Shown here: one piece after another, positions 41,301 to 52,700 of the stretch | How positions within the stretch are numbered: position 1 is the first letter of the stretch | How the letters are laid out: each line of letters opens with the position of its first letter | Assembly: GCA_964035545.1 (NCBI GenBank) | Contig: OZ037768.1 | Span: 15,438,175-15,502,174 of the forward strand | DNA from: Bugula neritina | Lineage: Eukaryota; Bryozoa; Gymnolaemata; Cheilostomatida; Bugulidae | DNA: 64,000 nucleotides | Direction of reading: 5' to 3' | Made by a program: the position numbers and the translations under genes | The notes under the pieces: generated by a model | Seen by the model: the letters and a program-made list of their open reading frames with translations, nothing else | Told to the model about the DNA's origin: nothing | Databases searched by the model: none

Positions 41301-43069
41301 TGCCCTATAGTGCTGATAGTAGAATTAGTGTGCTCAACAGTGCCCAAATTTGCTAAAACATTCCCAAATGTACTAAATTGAGCCAAATATGCTAATAGTA
41401 CCTATTAGTGCCCAGAAACTCTGATACGGGCCCAATAGTGCCAAAACTAGAACAAGTGTGCTCAACAGTGCCAAAACGCACTAAAACATGCCCAAATGTG
41501 CTATAACATGCCCAAATGTGCTACAACATGACTAAATGTGCTAAATTGAGCCAAATGTACCAATAGTACCAATAAGTGCCCAGAGGTTCTAAAACATGGC
41601 CAATAGTGCTGATAGTAGAACTAGATGCCCAACAGTGCCCAAATGTGCTAAAAAATTCCCCAATCTGCTAAAACATGCCCAAATGTATTAAATTGAGCCA
41701 AATACACAAATACCCCAAATAAGTGCCCAGAGGTTCTTAAACTTGATCAATGTTGCTAATAGTAGGACTAGTGTGCCTAACAGTGCCCAAATCTGCTAAA
41801 TCATTCCCAATTGGGCTAAAACACGCTCCAATGAACTAAATTCTGCCAAATATGCTAATAGTACCATTTAGTGGTCATGAATTCGTTAACTTGCCAAATA
41901 GTGCTAATAGTAGGATTAGTGTGCTTAACAGTGCCCATTTTTGCTAAAACATTCCCAAATGTACTAAATTGAGCCAAATATGCTAATAGTACCTATTAGT
42001 GCCCAGAGGTTCTGATCCGGGCCCAATAGTGCCAAAGCTAAAACAAGTGTGCTCAACAGTGCCAAAACAGGCTAAAACATGCCTAAATGTGTTAAATTGA
42101 GCCAATTGTGCTAATAGTACCTATTAGTGCCCAGAAGTTCTAAAACGTGCCCAATAGTGCTAATAGTAGAACTAGTGTGCTCAACAGTGCCCAAATGTGC
42201 TAAATTGAGCCAAATATACTAATAGTACCAATAAGTGCCCAGAGGTTCTAAAACGTGCCCAATAGTGCTGATAGTAGAACTAGTGTGCCTAACAGTACCC
42301 AAATGTGCTTAAACAAGCCCAAATGTGCTCAATTGAGCCAAATATACTAACAGTACCAATAAGTGCCCAGAAGTTCTGAAACGTGCCCAATAGTGCTAAT
42401 AGTAGAACTGGTGCGCTCAACAGTGCCCAAAGGTGCTAAAGGATTTCCAAGTGTACTAAAACATGCCCAAAATGTGCTAAAGTGAGCCAAACATGCTAAT
42501 AGTACCTTTTAGTGCCCAGAAGTTCTGAAACAGGCCCAATAGTGCTAATAGTAGGCCTAGTGTGCCTAACAGCGCCCAAATGTGCTCAAACGTGCCCAAA
42601 TATGCTAAAACTTTCCCAAATGTACTAAATTTAGCCAGTTATGCTAATTGTACCAATAAGCGCCCAGAGACTCTTAACCATGCCCAATTGTGCTAATAGT
42701 TTAACTGGTGTGCTTAACAACGCCCAAATCTGCTAAAACATTCCCAAATTTGCTAAAACATTCCCAAATGTACTAAATTAAGCCAAATTCACTAATAGCA
42801 CCAATTAGCGCCAAGAGGTTCTGAAACTTGCCAAAAAGTGCTAATAGTAGGACTAGTGTGCTTAACAGTGCCCAAATCTGCTAAATCATTCCCAAATGTC
42901 GTAAAACATGCCAAAATGTGCTAAATTTAGCCAAACATGCTAATAGTACCTTTTAGTGCCCAGAAACTCTGAAGTGTGCCCAATAGTGCTATCAGTAGAA
43001 CTAGTGTGCTCAACGGTGCCCAAAGGTGCAAAAAGATTCCCCAATGAACTAAAACATGCCCAAATTTAT
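38398..43069. repeat. Large tandem duplication, 4672-bp unit, first copy
   Basis: The second copy starts at about 43070 (offset 4672) and continues after the 3490-bp transposon at offset 8164 up to about 51233. Corresponding landmarks are AATTATGCT at 38409/43081, TGCTGATAGTAGAACTAGTG at 38571/46735, and the stop-delimited frame at 40809/48973. Only scattered single-base differences are seen, so the duplication is recent. Confidence 0.9.
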
Positions 43070-43240
43070 TAAATTGAGCCAATTATGCTAATAGTACCTA
43101 TTAGTGCCCAGAAGTTCTAAAATGTGCCCAATAGTGCTAATAGTAAAACTAGTGTGCTCAACAGTGCCCAAATGTGCTAAATTGAGCCAAATATACTAAT
43201 AGTGCCAATAAGTGCCCAGAGGTTCTAAAACGTGCCCAAT

Positions 43241-44112
43241 AGACCATGTAAAACTCAGCCAATCAGCGAAGTGTACCAGGTCAATGTCTTACCATTGTAA
43301 CTGATATAAAATTCTGCAAGTTCAATTGCAAAATGCATGCTTCTAAAAGCTAGTTGTGCAACTTTTTTTTCATGCATTATTTAATTTCATATCTTAAATT
43401 GATGACTCTTGAAATGATTTTTTAAAATGTCTAAATTAAGTGTTTATAAAACGCAAATAAAAATTGCATGTCTAGAAAAATGACCTGGTACACTTTTGCA
43501 ACTTAAGGCCAATTATTACATAACTGCCAGCTTAGTAGTTATTTGTTGTTGCAGCTTGAATGGGTTATTGTTTAGCATTGGAAGCTTGCAGTAAACATCT
43601 GTGAATTTGGTACATGACTTCGATTGGCTGGTTTTTGAATGGCCCTTTAGTATATGCATCTGGATGGCTGGGTAGTGTGGACTCCGCCTACATCTAGCTA
43701 ATGTACAGTAGCCAATCCACAGTAGTATTACAAAATTTCTGTTTAACAAATGAAATATTCTGGTCATTTGTTTTGTACTTTACAATAGTAAATATTCTAT
43801 TCAACTAGAATTTTATTGTATGTAAGCCATGGGAACTACTAAGAGGTTAAATCAACCACCCATGCTGGTAATATTGTTGCTAGCAGTAATAGCAAGTCCA
43901 CACAGTATAAATATACACATAAGCTAGTATGTGCAGCTTATGAATGCTGAAATGACCCCATTTCTTACTTTCAACTTGAAAAAAATTGTATTACATATTC
44001 TGCCACTTCTGCACCAGGAACTTGTTTTCCTTTTAAATTTTGAAAATAGTAGTCAGTTTCTATAGCAGTCAACATCCACAACGTAAGCTTTCAAATAAAC
44101 TATAAATATATG
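43241..44112 (+). repeat. Left arm of the 3490-bp element (terminal inverted repeat)
   Basis: This arm pairs with 45849-46730. The outer ~670 bp are nearly identical between arms (one early difference is CTTACCATTG versus CTTACTATTG). The inner ~200 bp carry more substitutions and small indels, for example around CAACATCCACAACG versus CAACTGCATCCACAATAAAC. On the minus strand it contains the probable transposase tail at 43516-43767. Confidence 0.88.
43516..43767 (-). pseudogene. Possible transposase C-terminal remnant, left arm
   Basis: An 83-codon open frame lying downstream of the two transposase exons on the same strand. Its middle contains ILKG, then a Ser/Lys-rich stretch, then a pattern with TDVYCKLPMLNNNPF. 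This resembles the end of DDE_Tnp_4-type transposases, where an IL.G segment is followed by VC..L.NL..P. The resemblance is weak and judged by eye. The catalytic acidic residues expected between 44100 and 43767 are not readable in an open frame. An identical 83-codon frame exists in the other arm because the arms are inverted copies. Confidence 0.3.
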
Positions 44113-44373
44113 GTAGCATATTGGCTTTGAAAGCTCAGAGGGATGTTCAGCTTCTCTCTTGTTGGAAAAACTATTAGATTGTTCAGTTCTCTTGCTAAAA
44201 TATCTAATGTGTTTTTGAAGGTTTTGCTTGCTAGCAATCTAGAGATATAAAAAAGGCCAGCAAGTATTTGAAACTGTAAACCTTGACGCAGCTTCATCAA
44301 AGCCAATAAAAGTTCATCTTGTCTTGTTAACTTTTTTTGGAGAATAAGAACTTTCATCTTCGGACATATAAAT
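44100..44373 (-). pseudogene. Transposase fragment, exon with helix-turn-helix (HTH_Tnp_4-like)
   Basis: Minus-strand exon starting just after a pyrimidine-rich tract and TTTAG acceptor (AG at 44375-44374), reading to a stop at 44100. It encodes about 90 residues. First comes a P-K-M basic lead, then the block DELLLALMKLRQGLQFQILA, then a predicted recognition-helix region (FYISRLLASKTFKNTLDILA) and the FPTRE motif. In transposases with the DDE_Tnp_4 domain this order (LLL.L.KLR...LA..F.IS...S..F...L..L....FPTRE) precedes the first catalytic Asp. Here the frame stops about where that Asp is expected, so the copy is truncated or continues through a further splice that I cannot define. The reading phase agrees with the upstream exon ending at 45215. 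Confidence 0.65.
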
Positions 44374-45214
44374 CTAAATATAGAAAATAAAGAATGAAAA
44401 TTAAATTATGATTCAAATTATAATGTATGTGCTAAATAAATTTTGTGCTTAGTTTGTATTCATTCAGCAGTTTTTACCCTCTGGTAAGTAGCTTCAGTTA
44501 TATTTTGCAACAACTATGAAGTTCAAGAACTGCTAGCTGAAGGCTTGACCCAATATATCACCATCCAAACAGAATGTAATGTGTGTCAACATGTGTTACA
44601 TAATACTGTAACAGTACATGGTAAGCTAGTTGTATGAATACATGCTTTGAATGAAGTTATGAGTTTAAACAAATACTGTGGACAAACAATTATTACTTCA
44701 TTTTATAATTATACTATAACTAATTCAAACCCATATTATTTCTAGAATAGCATTTAATAATGTTTGTGAATAAGTGAAACTAGTAACAAGTGTAAACCAT
44801 TTTAGTTTTAAACACTGAGTTAGTTTCAGCTAAAAATTAGATTAGGAGGCCACTTTTGATAAGCTTTAAAATAACCAAGGAAAATTTAAGTCAAAACAAT
44901 TTACTTTTCCTAGAGAAAGTGAGTCAATTTGTCCACAAATAAAATACTGCTGCTTGTTTAAATAAAACCCTAAACTAAATAAGTCAAAGCATACAGATGT
45001 CCACTGTGGTATTTATGAATATCTTACATAAAACAACATCTTTAATAAAAAATGTATGAATGATACACTCACAATGCAACAAATTTAATTAAAATGACAG
45101 TTTTAATACACATCAAATTTAATCAATGTAGAAATTTTAGCATAGTGAGACTTGCATTGTTTATTTGTAATAAACCATAGTCTATCTTTGCAATAAGAAA
45201 ATCATAATTTTCAC
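44374..45214 (-). other. Probable intron in the transposase gene
   Basis: On the minus strand the upstream exon ends AAG followed by GTGAAAATT (GT at 45214-45213), and the downstream exon follows TTTCTATATTTAG. Splicing joins two bases (AG) to one base (A), forming an Arg codon, and keeps the open frame into the helix-turn-helix exon. The 841-bp interval is AT-rich with stops in all frames and has no recognisable content. Confidence 0.6.
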
Positions 45215-45681
45215 CTTGCTAAAAAATAGTATAGAGAACGTGTAGGTATTTCAGTATAGAATTTAGTTTGCTCATCTGTAGTGATGAAAGTTTTAAAAAC
45301 TTTTACTTTTTCAATAGCTGCTTTTTGTTTAAACGTGGATCTTTTTGAGCCTTTTCTTCCAACTTTTGATTTTCGTCTATCAATAGAATGTGCAGATCTT
45401 TTTTTCTGAGTAGTTGATGATTCTGGTAACTCAGTTACTTCTGATGAAGCCTGACTATGAGGATGGCTGTCAGATGAGTTCTGTTGCTCTATATCAGCTG
45501 ACTCTGTTGATAACGTTTTCTGTTTGCTTCCTTCACATGTTTCATTAAAACCACTGTTTTTTGTTCGTCTTACATTATATGCTTTAGTGCGTTGGTAACC
45601 CAAATGAAAGGTTGGAGTTGGATTTTGCTCAGTGGGCTGACCATCCTTATGATTATGATAGTCTGCTATGCTCTCTGTAAT
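45215..45681 (-). pseudogene. Transposase fragment, N-terminal exon
   Basis: Minus-strand exon of 467 nt, open throughout. It starts after a CTGTAG acceptor at 45682 and ends at the GT donor at 45214. It encodes a short acidic/polar lead with PTPTFHLGYQR, a Ser/Glu-rich linker, a strongly basic segment (KKRSAHSIDRRKSKVGRKGS) that could be a nuclear localisation signal, and at the end TDEQTKFYTEIPTRSLYYFL. The last segment corresponds to the conserved YTGLP-type lead found before the helix-turn-helix in DDE_Tnp_4 transposases. A possible first exon with ATGGCACAG (ATG at 45752-45750) and a GTAAAA donor at 45743 would join in frame over a 62-bp intron. No THAP zinc finger (C2CH) is visible upstream, although related transposases often have one. 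Confidence 0.6.
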
Positions 45682-45848
45682 CTACAGCCACCATTGGTGA
45701 CTGATGAAATTTAAAATTTGAAGTAAAAATGTGTTATTTTTACCTGTGCCATTTTATAGAAATCTATATCTAGCTTTTATAATATAATATTCTTGTAATT
45801 TTTCATCATAGCAAGAACTAAATTACATTGTTTCCACACTTAATATTT

Positions 45849-46730
45849 CATATACTTATAGTTTATTTGAAAGCTTACGTTGTTTATTGTGGATGCAGTT
45901 GACTGCTGCAGAAACTGACTACTATTTTCAAAATTTAAAAGGAAAACAAATTCCTGGTGCAGAAGTGGCAGAATATGTAATACAATTTTTTTCAAATTGT
46001 AAGTAAGAAATGGGGTCATTTCAGCATTTATAAGCTGCACATAATAGCTTATGTGTATATTTATACTGTGTGGACTTGCTATTACTGCTAGCAACAATAT
46101 TACCAGCATGGGTGGTTGATTTAACCTCTTAGTAGTTCCCATGGCTTACATACAATAAAATTCTAGTTGAATAGAATATTTACTATTGTAAAGTACAAAA
46201 CAAATGACCAGAATATTTCATTTGTTAAACAGAAATTTTGTAATACTACTGTGGATTGGCTACTGTACATTAGCTAGATGTAGGCGGAGTCCACACTACC
46301 CAGCCATCCAGATGCATATACTAAAGGGCCATTCAAAAACCAGCCAATCGAAGTCATGTACCAAATTCACAGATGTTTACTGCAAGCTTCCAATGCTAAA
46401 CAATAACCCATTCAAGCTGCAACAACAAATAACTACTAAGCTGGCAGTTATGTAATAATTGGCCTTAAGTTGCAAAAGTGTACCAGGTCATTTTTCTAGA
46501 CATGCAATTTTTATTTGCGTTTTATAAACACTTAATTTAGACATTTTAAAAAATCATTTCAAGAGTCATCAATTTAAGATATGAAATTAAATAATGCATG
46601 AAAAAAAAGTTGCACAACTAGCTTTTAGAAGCATGCATTTTGCAATTGAACTTGCAGAATTTTATATCAGTTACAATAGTAAGACATTGACCTGGTACAC
46701 TTCGCTGATTGGCTGAGTTTTACATGGTCT
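45849..46730 (-). repeat. Right arm of the 3490-bp element (terminal inverted repeat)
   Basis: Inverted copy of 43241-44112. It includes an 83-codon plus-strand frame (46204-46455) identical in translation to that in the left arm. Confidence 0.88.
45899..45998 (+). other. Candidate exon in the right arm
   Basis: A 100-nt open segment preceded by TGTGGATGCAG and followed by GTAAGTAAG, which match splice acceptor and donor consensus. It reads about 33 codons, with TDYYFQNLKGKQ and GAEVAEYVIQFF, and belongs to no family I recognise. In the left arm the same place reads TCAAGTTGAAAGTAAG, so the donor there is broken. It may be a piece of a second gene of the element. Confidence 0.25.
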
Positions 46731-49700
46731 ATTGTGCTGATAGTAGAACTAGTGTGCCTAACAGTGCCCAAATGTGCTTAAACATTCCCAAATGGGCTAA
46801 AACATGCCCAAATTTACTAAATTGAGCCAAATTTGCTAATAGTTCCAATAAGTGCCCAGAGGTTCTGAAACGGGCCCAATAGTGCTAATAGTAGGCTTAG
46901 TGTAGTTAACAGTGCCCAAACTTGCTAAAACTTTCCCAAATGTACTAAATTCAGCAAAATATGCTAATAGTACCAATAAGCGCCCAGAGGCTCTGAACCA
47001 TGCCCAATTGTGCTAATAGTTTAACTGGTGTGCTTAACAATGCGCAAATCTGCTAAAACATTCCCAAATTTGCTAAAACATTCCCAAATGTACTAAATTG
47101 AGCAAAACATGCTAATCGTACCAATAGGTGCCCAGAGGTTCTGAAACGTGCCCTATAGTGCTGATAGTAGAATTAGTGTGCTCAACAGTGCCCAAATGTC
47201 CTAAAACATGCCAAAATGTGCTGAATTGAGCCAAACATGCTAATAGTACCATTTAGTGGCCAGAAGTTCAGTAACTTTCCAAATAGTGCTAATAGTAGGA
47301 TTAGTGTGCTTAACAGTACCCAATTTTGCTAAAACATTCCCAAATGCACTAAATTGAGCCAATTATGCTAATAGTACCTATTAGTGCCCAGAAGTTCTGA
47401 TCCGGGCCCAATAGTGCCAAAGCTAAAACAAGTGTGCTCAACAGTGCAAAAACAGGCTAAAACATGCCTAAATGTGTTAAAATGAGCCAATTGTGCTAAT
47501 AGTACCTATTAGTGCCCAGAAGTTCTAAAATGTGCCCAATAGTGCTAATAGTAGAACTAGTGTGCTCAACAGTGCCCAAATGTGCTAAATTGAGCCAAAT
47601 ATACTAATAGTACCAATAAGTGCCCAGAGGTTCTAAAACGTGCCCAATTGTGCTGATAGTAGAACTAGTGTGCCTAACAGTGCCCAAATGTGCTTAAACA
47701 TTCCCAAATGGGCTAAAACATGCCCAAATTTACTAAATTGAGCCAAATTTGCTAATAGTTCCAATAAGTGCCCAGAGGTTCTGAAACAAGACCAATAGTG
47801 CTAATAGTAGGACTAGTGTGCTTAACAGTGCCCAAATCTGCTAAATCTTTCACAAATGTCCTAAAACATGCCAAAATGTGCTAAATTGAGCCAAACATGC
47901 TAATAGTACCTTTTAGTGCCCAGAAATTCTGAAATGGGCCCAATAGTGCTAATAGTAGGCCTAGTGTGGTTAACAGTGCCCAAATTTGCTAAGACTTTCC
48001 CAAATGTACTAAATTCAGCCAAGTATGCTAATAGTACCAATAATCGCCCAGAGGCTCTGAACCATGCCCAATTGTGCTAATAGTTTAACTGGTGTGCTTA
48101 ACAATGCGCAAATCTGCTAAAACAATCCCAAATTTGCTAAAACATTCCCAAATGTACTAAATTGAGCAAAACACGCTAATAGTACCAATAGGTGCCCAGA
48201 GGTTCTAAAACGTGCCCTATAGTGCTGATAGTAGAATTAGTGTGCTCAACAGTGCCCAAATGTCCTAAAACATGCCAAAATGTGCTGAATTGAGCCAAAC
48301 ATGCTAATAGTACCATTTAGTGGCCAGAAGTTCAGTAACTTTCCAAATAGTGCTAAAAGTAGGCCTAGTGTAGTTAACAGTGCCCAAATTTGCTAAAACT
48401 TTCCCAAATGTACTAAATTCAGCCAAATATGCTAATAGTATCAATAAGCGCCCAGAGGCTCTGAACCATGCCCAATTGTGCTGATAGTAGAACTAGTGTG
48501 TCTAACAGTGCCCAAATAAGCTTAAACAAGCCCAAATGTTCTAAATTGAGCCATATATGCTAATAGTACCTATTGGTGCCCAAAAGTTCTGATACGGGCC
48601 CAAGAGTGCCAATGCTAGAACAAATATGCTCAACAGTGTCAAAACGGGCTAAAACATGCCTAAATGTGTTAAATTGAGCCAATTGTGCTAATAGTACCTA
48701 TTAGTGCCCAGAAGTTCTGAAACGTGCCCAATAGTGCCAATAGTAGAACTAGTGTGCTCAACAGTGCCCAAATGCGCTAAATTGAGCCAAATATTCTAAT
48801 AGTACCAATAAGTGCCCAGAGGTTTTAAAACGTGCCCAGCGGTTCTAAAACGTGCCCAAGAGTGCTGATAGTGGAACTAGTGTGCCTGACAGTGCCCAAA
48901 TGTGCTTAAACAAGCCCAAATGTGCTAAACTGAGCCAAATATACTAATAGTACCAATAAGTGCCCAGAGGTTCTAAAACGCGCTCAATTGTGCTGATAGT
49001 AGAACTAGTGTGCCTGACAGTGCCCAAATGTGCTTAAACAAGCCCAAATGTGTTAACTTGGGCCAAATAAAATAATCGTACCAATAAGCGCCCAGAGGTT
49101 CTGAGGCGTGCCCAATAGTGCTAATAGTAGAACTGATGTGCTTAACAGTGCCCAAATGTGCTCAAACGTGCCCAAATTTGCTAGAACTTTCCCAAATGTA
49201 CTAAATTTAGCCAAATATGCTAATAGTACCTATTAGTGCCCAGAAACTCTGATACGGGCCCAATAGTGCCAAAACTAGAACAAGTGTGCTCAATAGTGCC
49301 AAAGCGCACTAAAACATGCCCAAATGTGCCACCAGTTTAACTGGTGCGCTTAACAGTGCTCAAATCTGCTAAAACATTCCCAAATGGGCTAAAACATGTC
49401 CAAATGTACTAAATTTAGCAAAACATGCTAATAGTACCAATAGGTGCCCAGGGGTTCTGAAACGTGCCCTATAGTGCTGATAGTAGAATTAGTGTGCTCA
49501 ACAGTGCCCAAATTTGCTAAAACATTCCCAAATGTACTAAATTGAGCCAAATATGCTAATAGTACCTATTAGTGCCCAGAAACTCTGATACGGGCCCAAT
49601 AGTGCCAAAACTAGAACAAGTGTGCTCAACAGTGCCAAAACGCACTAAAACATGCCCAAATGTGCTATAACATGCCCAAATGTGCTACAACATGACTAAA

Positions 49701-52700
49701 TGTGCTAAATTGAGCCAAATATACCAATAGTACCAATAAGTGCCCAGAGGTTCTAAAACATGGCCAATAGTGCTGATAGTAGAACTAGATGCCCAACAGT
49801 GCCCAAATGTGCTAAAAAATTCCCCAATCTGCTAAAACATGCCCAAATGTATTAAATTGAGCCAAATACACAAATACCCCAAATAAGCGCCCAGAGGTTC
49901 TTAAACTTGATCAATGTTGCTAATAGTAGGACTAGTGTGCCTAACAGTGCCCAAATCTGCTAAATCATTCCCAATTGGGCTAAAACACGCTCCAATGAAC
50001 TAAATTCTGCCAAATATGCTAATAGTACCATTTAGTGGTCATGAATTCGTTAACTTGCCAAATAGTGCTAATAGTAGGATTAGTGTGCTTAACAGTGCCC
50101 ATTTTTGCTAAAACATTCCCAAATGTACTAAATTGAGCCAAATATGCTAATAGTACCTATTAGTGCCCAGAGGTTCTGATCCGAGCCCAATAGTGCCAAA
50201 GCTAAAACAAGTGTGCTCAACAGTGCCAAAACAGGCTAAAACATGCCTAAATGTGTTAAATTGAGCCAATTGTGCTAATAGTACCTATTAGTGCCCAGAA
50301 GTTCTAAAACGTGCCCAATAGTGCTAATAGTAGAACTAGTGTGCTCAACAGTGCCCAAATGTGCTAAATTGAGCCAAATATACTAATAGTACCAATAAGT
50401 GCCCAGAGGTTCTAAAACGTGCCCAATAGTGCTGATAGTAGAACTAGTGTGCCTAACAGTACCCAAATGTGCTTAAACAAGCCCAAATGTGCTCAATTGA
50501 GCCAAATATACTAACAGTACCAATAAGTGCCCAGAAGTTCTGAATCGTGCCCAATAGTGCTAATAGTAGAACTGGTGCGCTCAACAGTGCCCAAAGGTGC
50601 TAAAGGATTTCCAAGTGTACTAAAACATGCCCAAAATGTGCTAAAGTGAGCCAAACATGCTAATAGTACCTTTTAGTGCCCAGAAGTTCTGAAACAGGCC
50701 CAATAGTGCTAATAGTAGGCCTAGTGTGCCTAACAGCGCCCAAATGTGCTCAAACGTGCCCAAATATGCTAAAACTTTCCCAAATGTACTAAATTTAGCC
50801 AGTTATACTAATTGTACCAATAAGCGCCCAGAGACTCTTAACCATGCCCAATTGTGCTAATAGTTTAACTGGTGTGCTTAACAACGCCCAAATCTGCTAA
50901 AACATTCCCAAATTTGCTAAAACATTCCCAAATGTACTAAATTAAGCCAAATTCACTAATAGCACCAATTAGCGCCAAGAGGTTCTGAAACTTGCCAAAA
51001 AGTGCTAATAGTAGGACTAGTGTGCTTAACAGTGCCCAAATCTGCTAAATCATTCCCAAATGTCGTAAAACATGCCAAAATGTGCTAAATTTAGCCAAAC
51101 ATGCTAATAGTACCTTTTAGTGCCCAGAAACTCTGAAGTGTGCCCAATAGTGTTATCAGTAGAACTAGTGTGCTCAACGGTGCCCAAAGGTGCAAAAAGA
51201 TTCCCCAATGAACTAAAACATGCCCAAATTTATTAAATTGAGCCAAATATGCTAATAGTACCATTTGGTGGTCATGAATTCGTTAACTTGCCAAATAGTG
51301 CTAATAGTAGGATTAGTGTGCTTAACAGTGCCCATTTTTGCTAAAACATTCCCAAATGTACTAAATTGAGCCAAATATGCTAATAGTACCTATTAGTGCC
51401 CAGAGGTTCTGATCCGGGCCCAATAGTGCCAAAGCTAAAACAAGTGTGCTCAACAGTGCCAAAACAGGCTAAAACATGCCTAAATGTGTTAAATTGAGCC
51501 AATTGTGCTAATAGTACCTATTAGTGCCCAGAAGTTCTAAAACGTGCCCAATAGTGCTAATAGTAGAACTAGTGTGCTCAACAGTGCCCAAATGTGCTAA
51601 ATTGAGCCAAATATACTAATAGTACCAATAAGTGCCCAGAGGTTCTAAAACGTGCCCAATAGTGCTGATAGTAGAACTAGTGTGCCTAACAGTACCCAAA
51701 TGTGCTTAAACAAGCCCAAATGTGCTCAATGGAGCGAAATATACTAACAGTACCAATAAGTGCCCAGAAGTTCTGAAACGTGCCCAATAGTGCTAATAGT
51801 AGAACTGGTGCGCTCAACAGTGCCCAAAGGTGCTAAAGGATTCCCAAGTGTACTAAAACATGCCCAAAATGTGCTAAAGTGAGCCAAACATGCTAATAGT
51901 ACCTTTTAGTGCCCAAAAGTTCTGAAACAGGCCCAATAGTGCTAATAGTAGGCCTAGTGTGCCTAACAGCGCCCAAATGTGCTCAAACGTGCCCAAATTT
52001 GCTAAAACTTTCCCAAATGTACTAAATTTAGCCAAATATGCTAATAGTACCAATAAGCGCCCAGAGGCTCTGAATCATGCGCAATTGTGCTAATAGTTTA
52101 ACTGGTGCGCTTAACAGTGCTCAAATCAGCTAAAACATTCCCAAATGGGCTAAAACATGTCCAAATGTACTAAATTTAGCAAAACATCCTAATAGTACCA
52201 ATAGGTGCCCAGGGGTTCTGAAACGTGCCCTATAGTGCTGATAGTAGAACTAGTGTGCTCAACAGTGCCCAAATGTCGTATAACATGCCAAAATGTGCTG
52301 AATTGAGCCAAATATGCTAATAACACCAATAAGCGCCCAGAGGTTCTTAAACTTCCCAAATAGTGCTAATAGTACAACTAGTGTGCTTAACAGTGCCCAA
52401 ATTTGCTAAAACATTCCCAAATGTACTAAATTGAGCCAAATATGCTAATAGTACCTATTAGTGCCCAGAAACTCTGATACGGGCCCAATAGTGCCAAAAC
52501 TAGAACAAGTGTGCTCAACAGTGCCAAAACGCACTAAAACATGCCCAAATGTGCTATAACATGCCCAAATGTGCTATAACATGACTAAATGTGCTGAATT
52601 GAGCCAAATATACCAATAGTACCAATAAGTGCCCAGAGGTTCTAAAACATGGCCAATAGTGCTGATAGTAGAACTAGATGCCCAACAGTGCCCAAATGTG

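Larger units (their letters stand above)
21179..43240. repeat. Satellite 2, main block
   Basis: About 22 kb of uninterrupted satellite 2. The basic monomer is ~128 bp; a common variant is ~148 bp because of one extra 20-bp sub-block of the type CATTCCCAAATGGGCTAAAA. Successive anchors GTGCCCA at 36883, 37012 and 37161 show spacings of 129 and ~148 bp. Larger duplications are superimposed and are listed separately. Open frames of 60-85 codons on either strand recur only with the repeat and show no protein family; they are not annotated as genes. Nothing else is seen in this stretch. Confidence 0.95.
43241..46730 (-). mobile_element. 3490-bp DNA transposon with ~870-bp terminal inverted repeats (ISL2EU-like)
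   Basis: Both ends read AGACCATGTAAAACTCAGCC inwards. The inverted arms run about 43241-44112 and 45849-46730. The flanks ...CGTGCCCAAT and ATTGTGCTGATAG share AT, and the paralogous empty site at 38561-38575 (CCCAATTGTGCTG) shows a single AT, so the target duplication is the dinucleotide AT. The unique middle (44113-45848) encodes on the minus strand a partial transposase in at least two exons with an HTH_Tnp_4-like segment. The combination of a 2-bp AT target and this type of transposase fits the ISL2EU group as I know it; that assignment is from family knowledge, not from a search. No intact DDE catalytic domain is readable, so the copy is probably non-autonomous. Confidence 0.85.
43070..51233. 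repeat. Large tandem duplication, second copy, interrupted by a transposon
   Basis: Second 4672-bp unit, split into 43070-43240 and 46731-51233 by the element at 43241-46730. The difference between the two offsets (8164 - 4672 = 3492) equals the element length plus a 2-bp target duplication, an internal check on the element borders. Confidence 0.9.

Noticed and set aside
45604-45848. THAP zinc finger upstream of the transposase exons
   Set aside because: It was expected from relatives, but no C-x(2-4)-C...C-x2-H pattern is visible in this interval on the minus strand.
45840-46142. 100-codon minus-strand frame in the right arm of the 3490-bp element
   Set aside because: It is antisense to the better supported candidate exon and to the transposase tail orientation, and the corresponding left-arm sequence has indels that break it.
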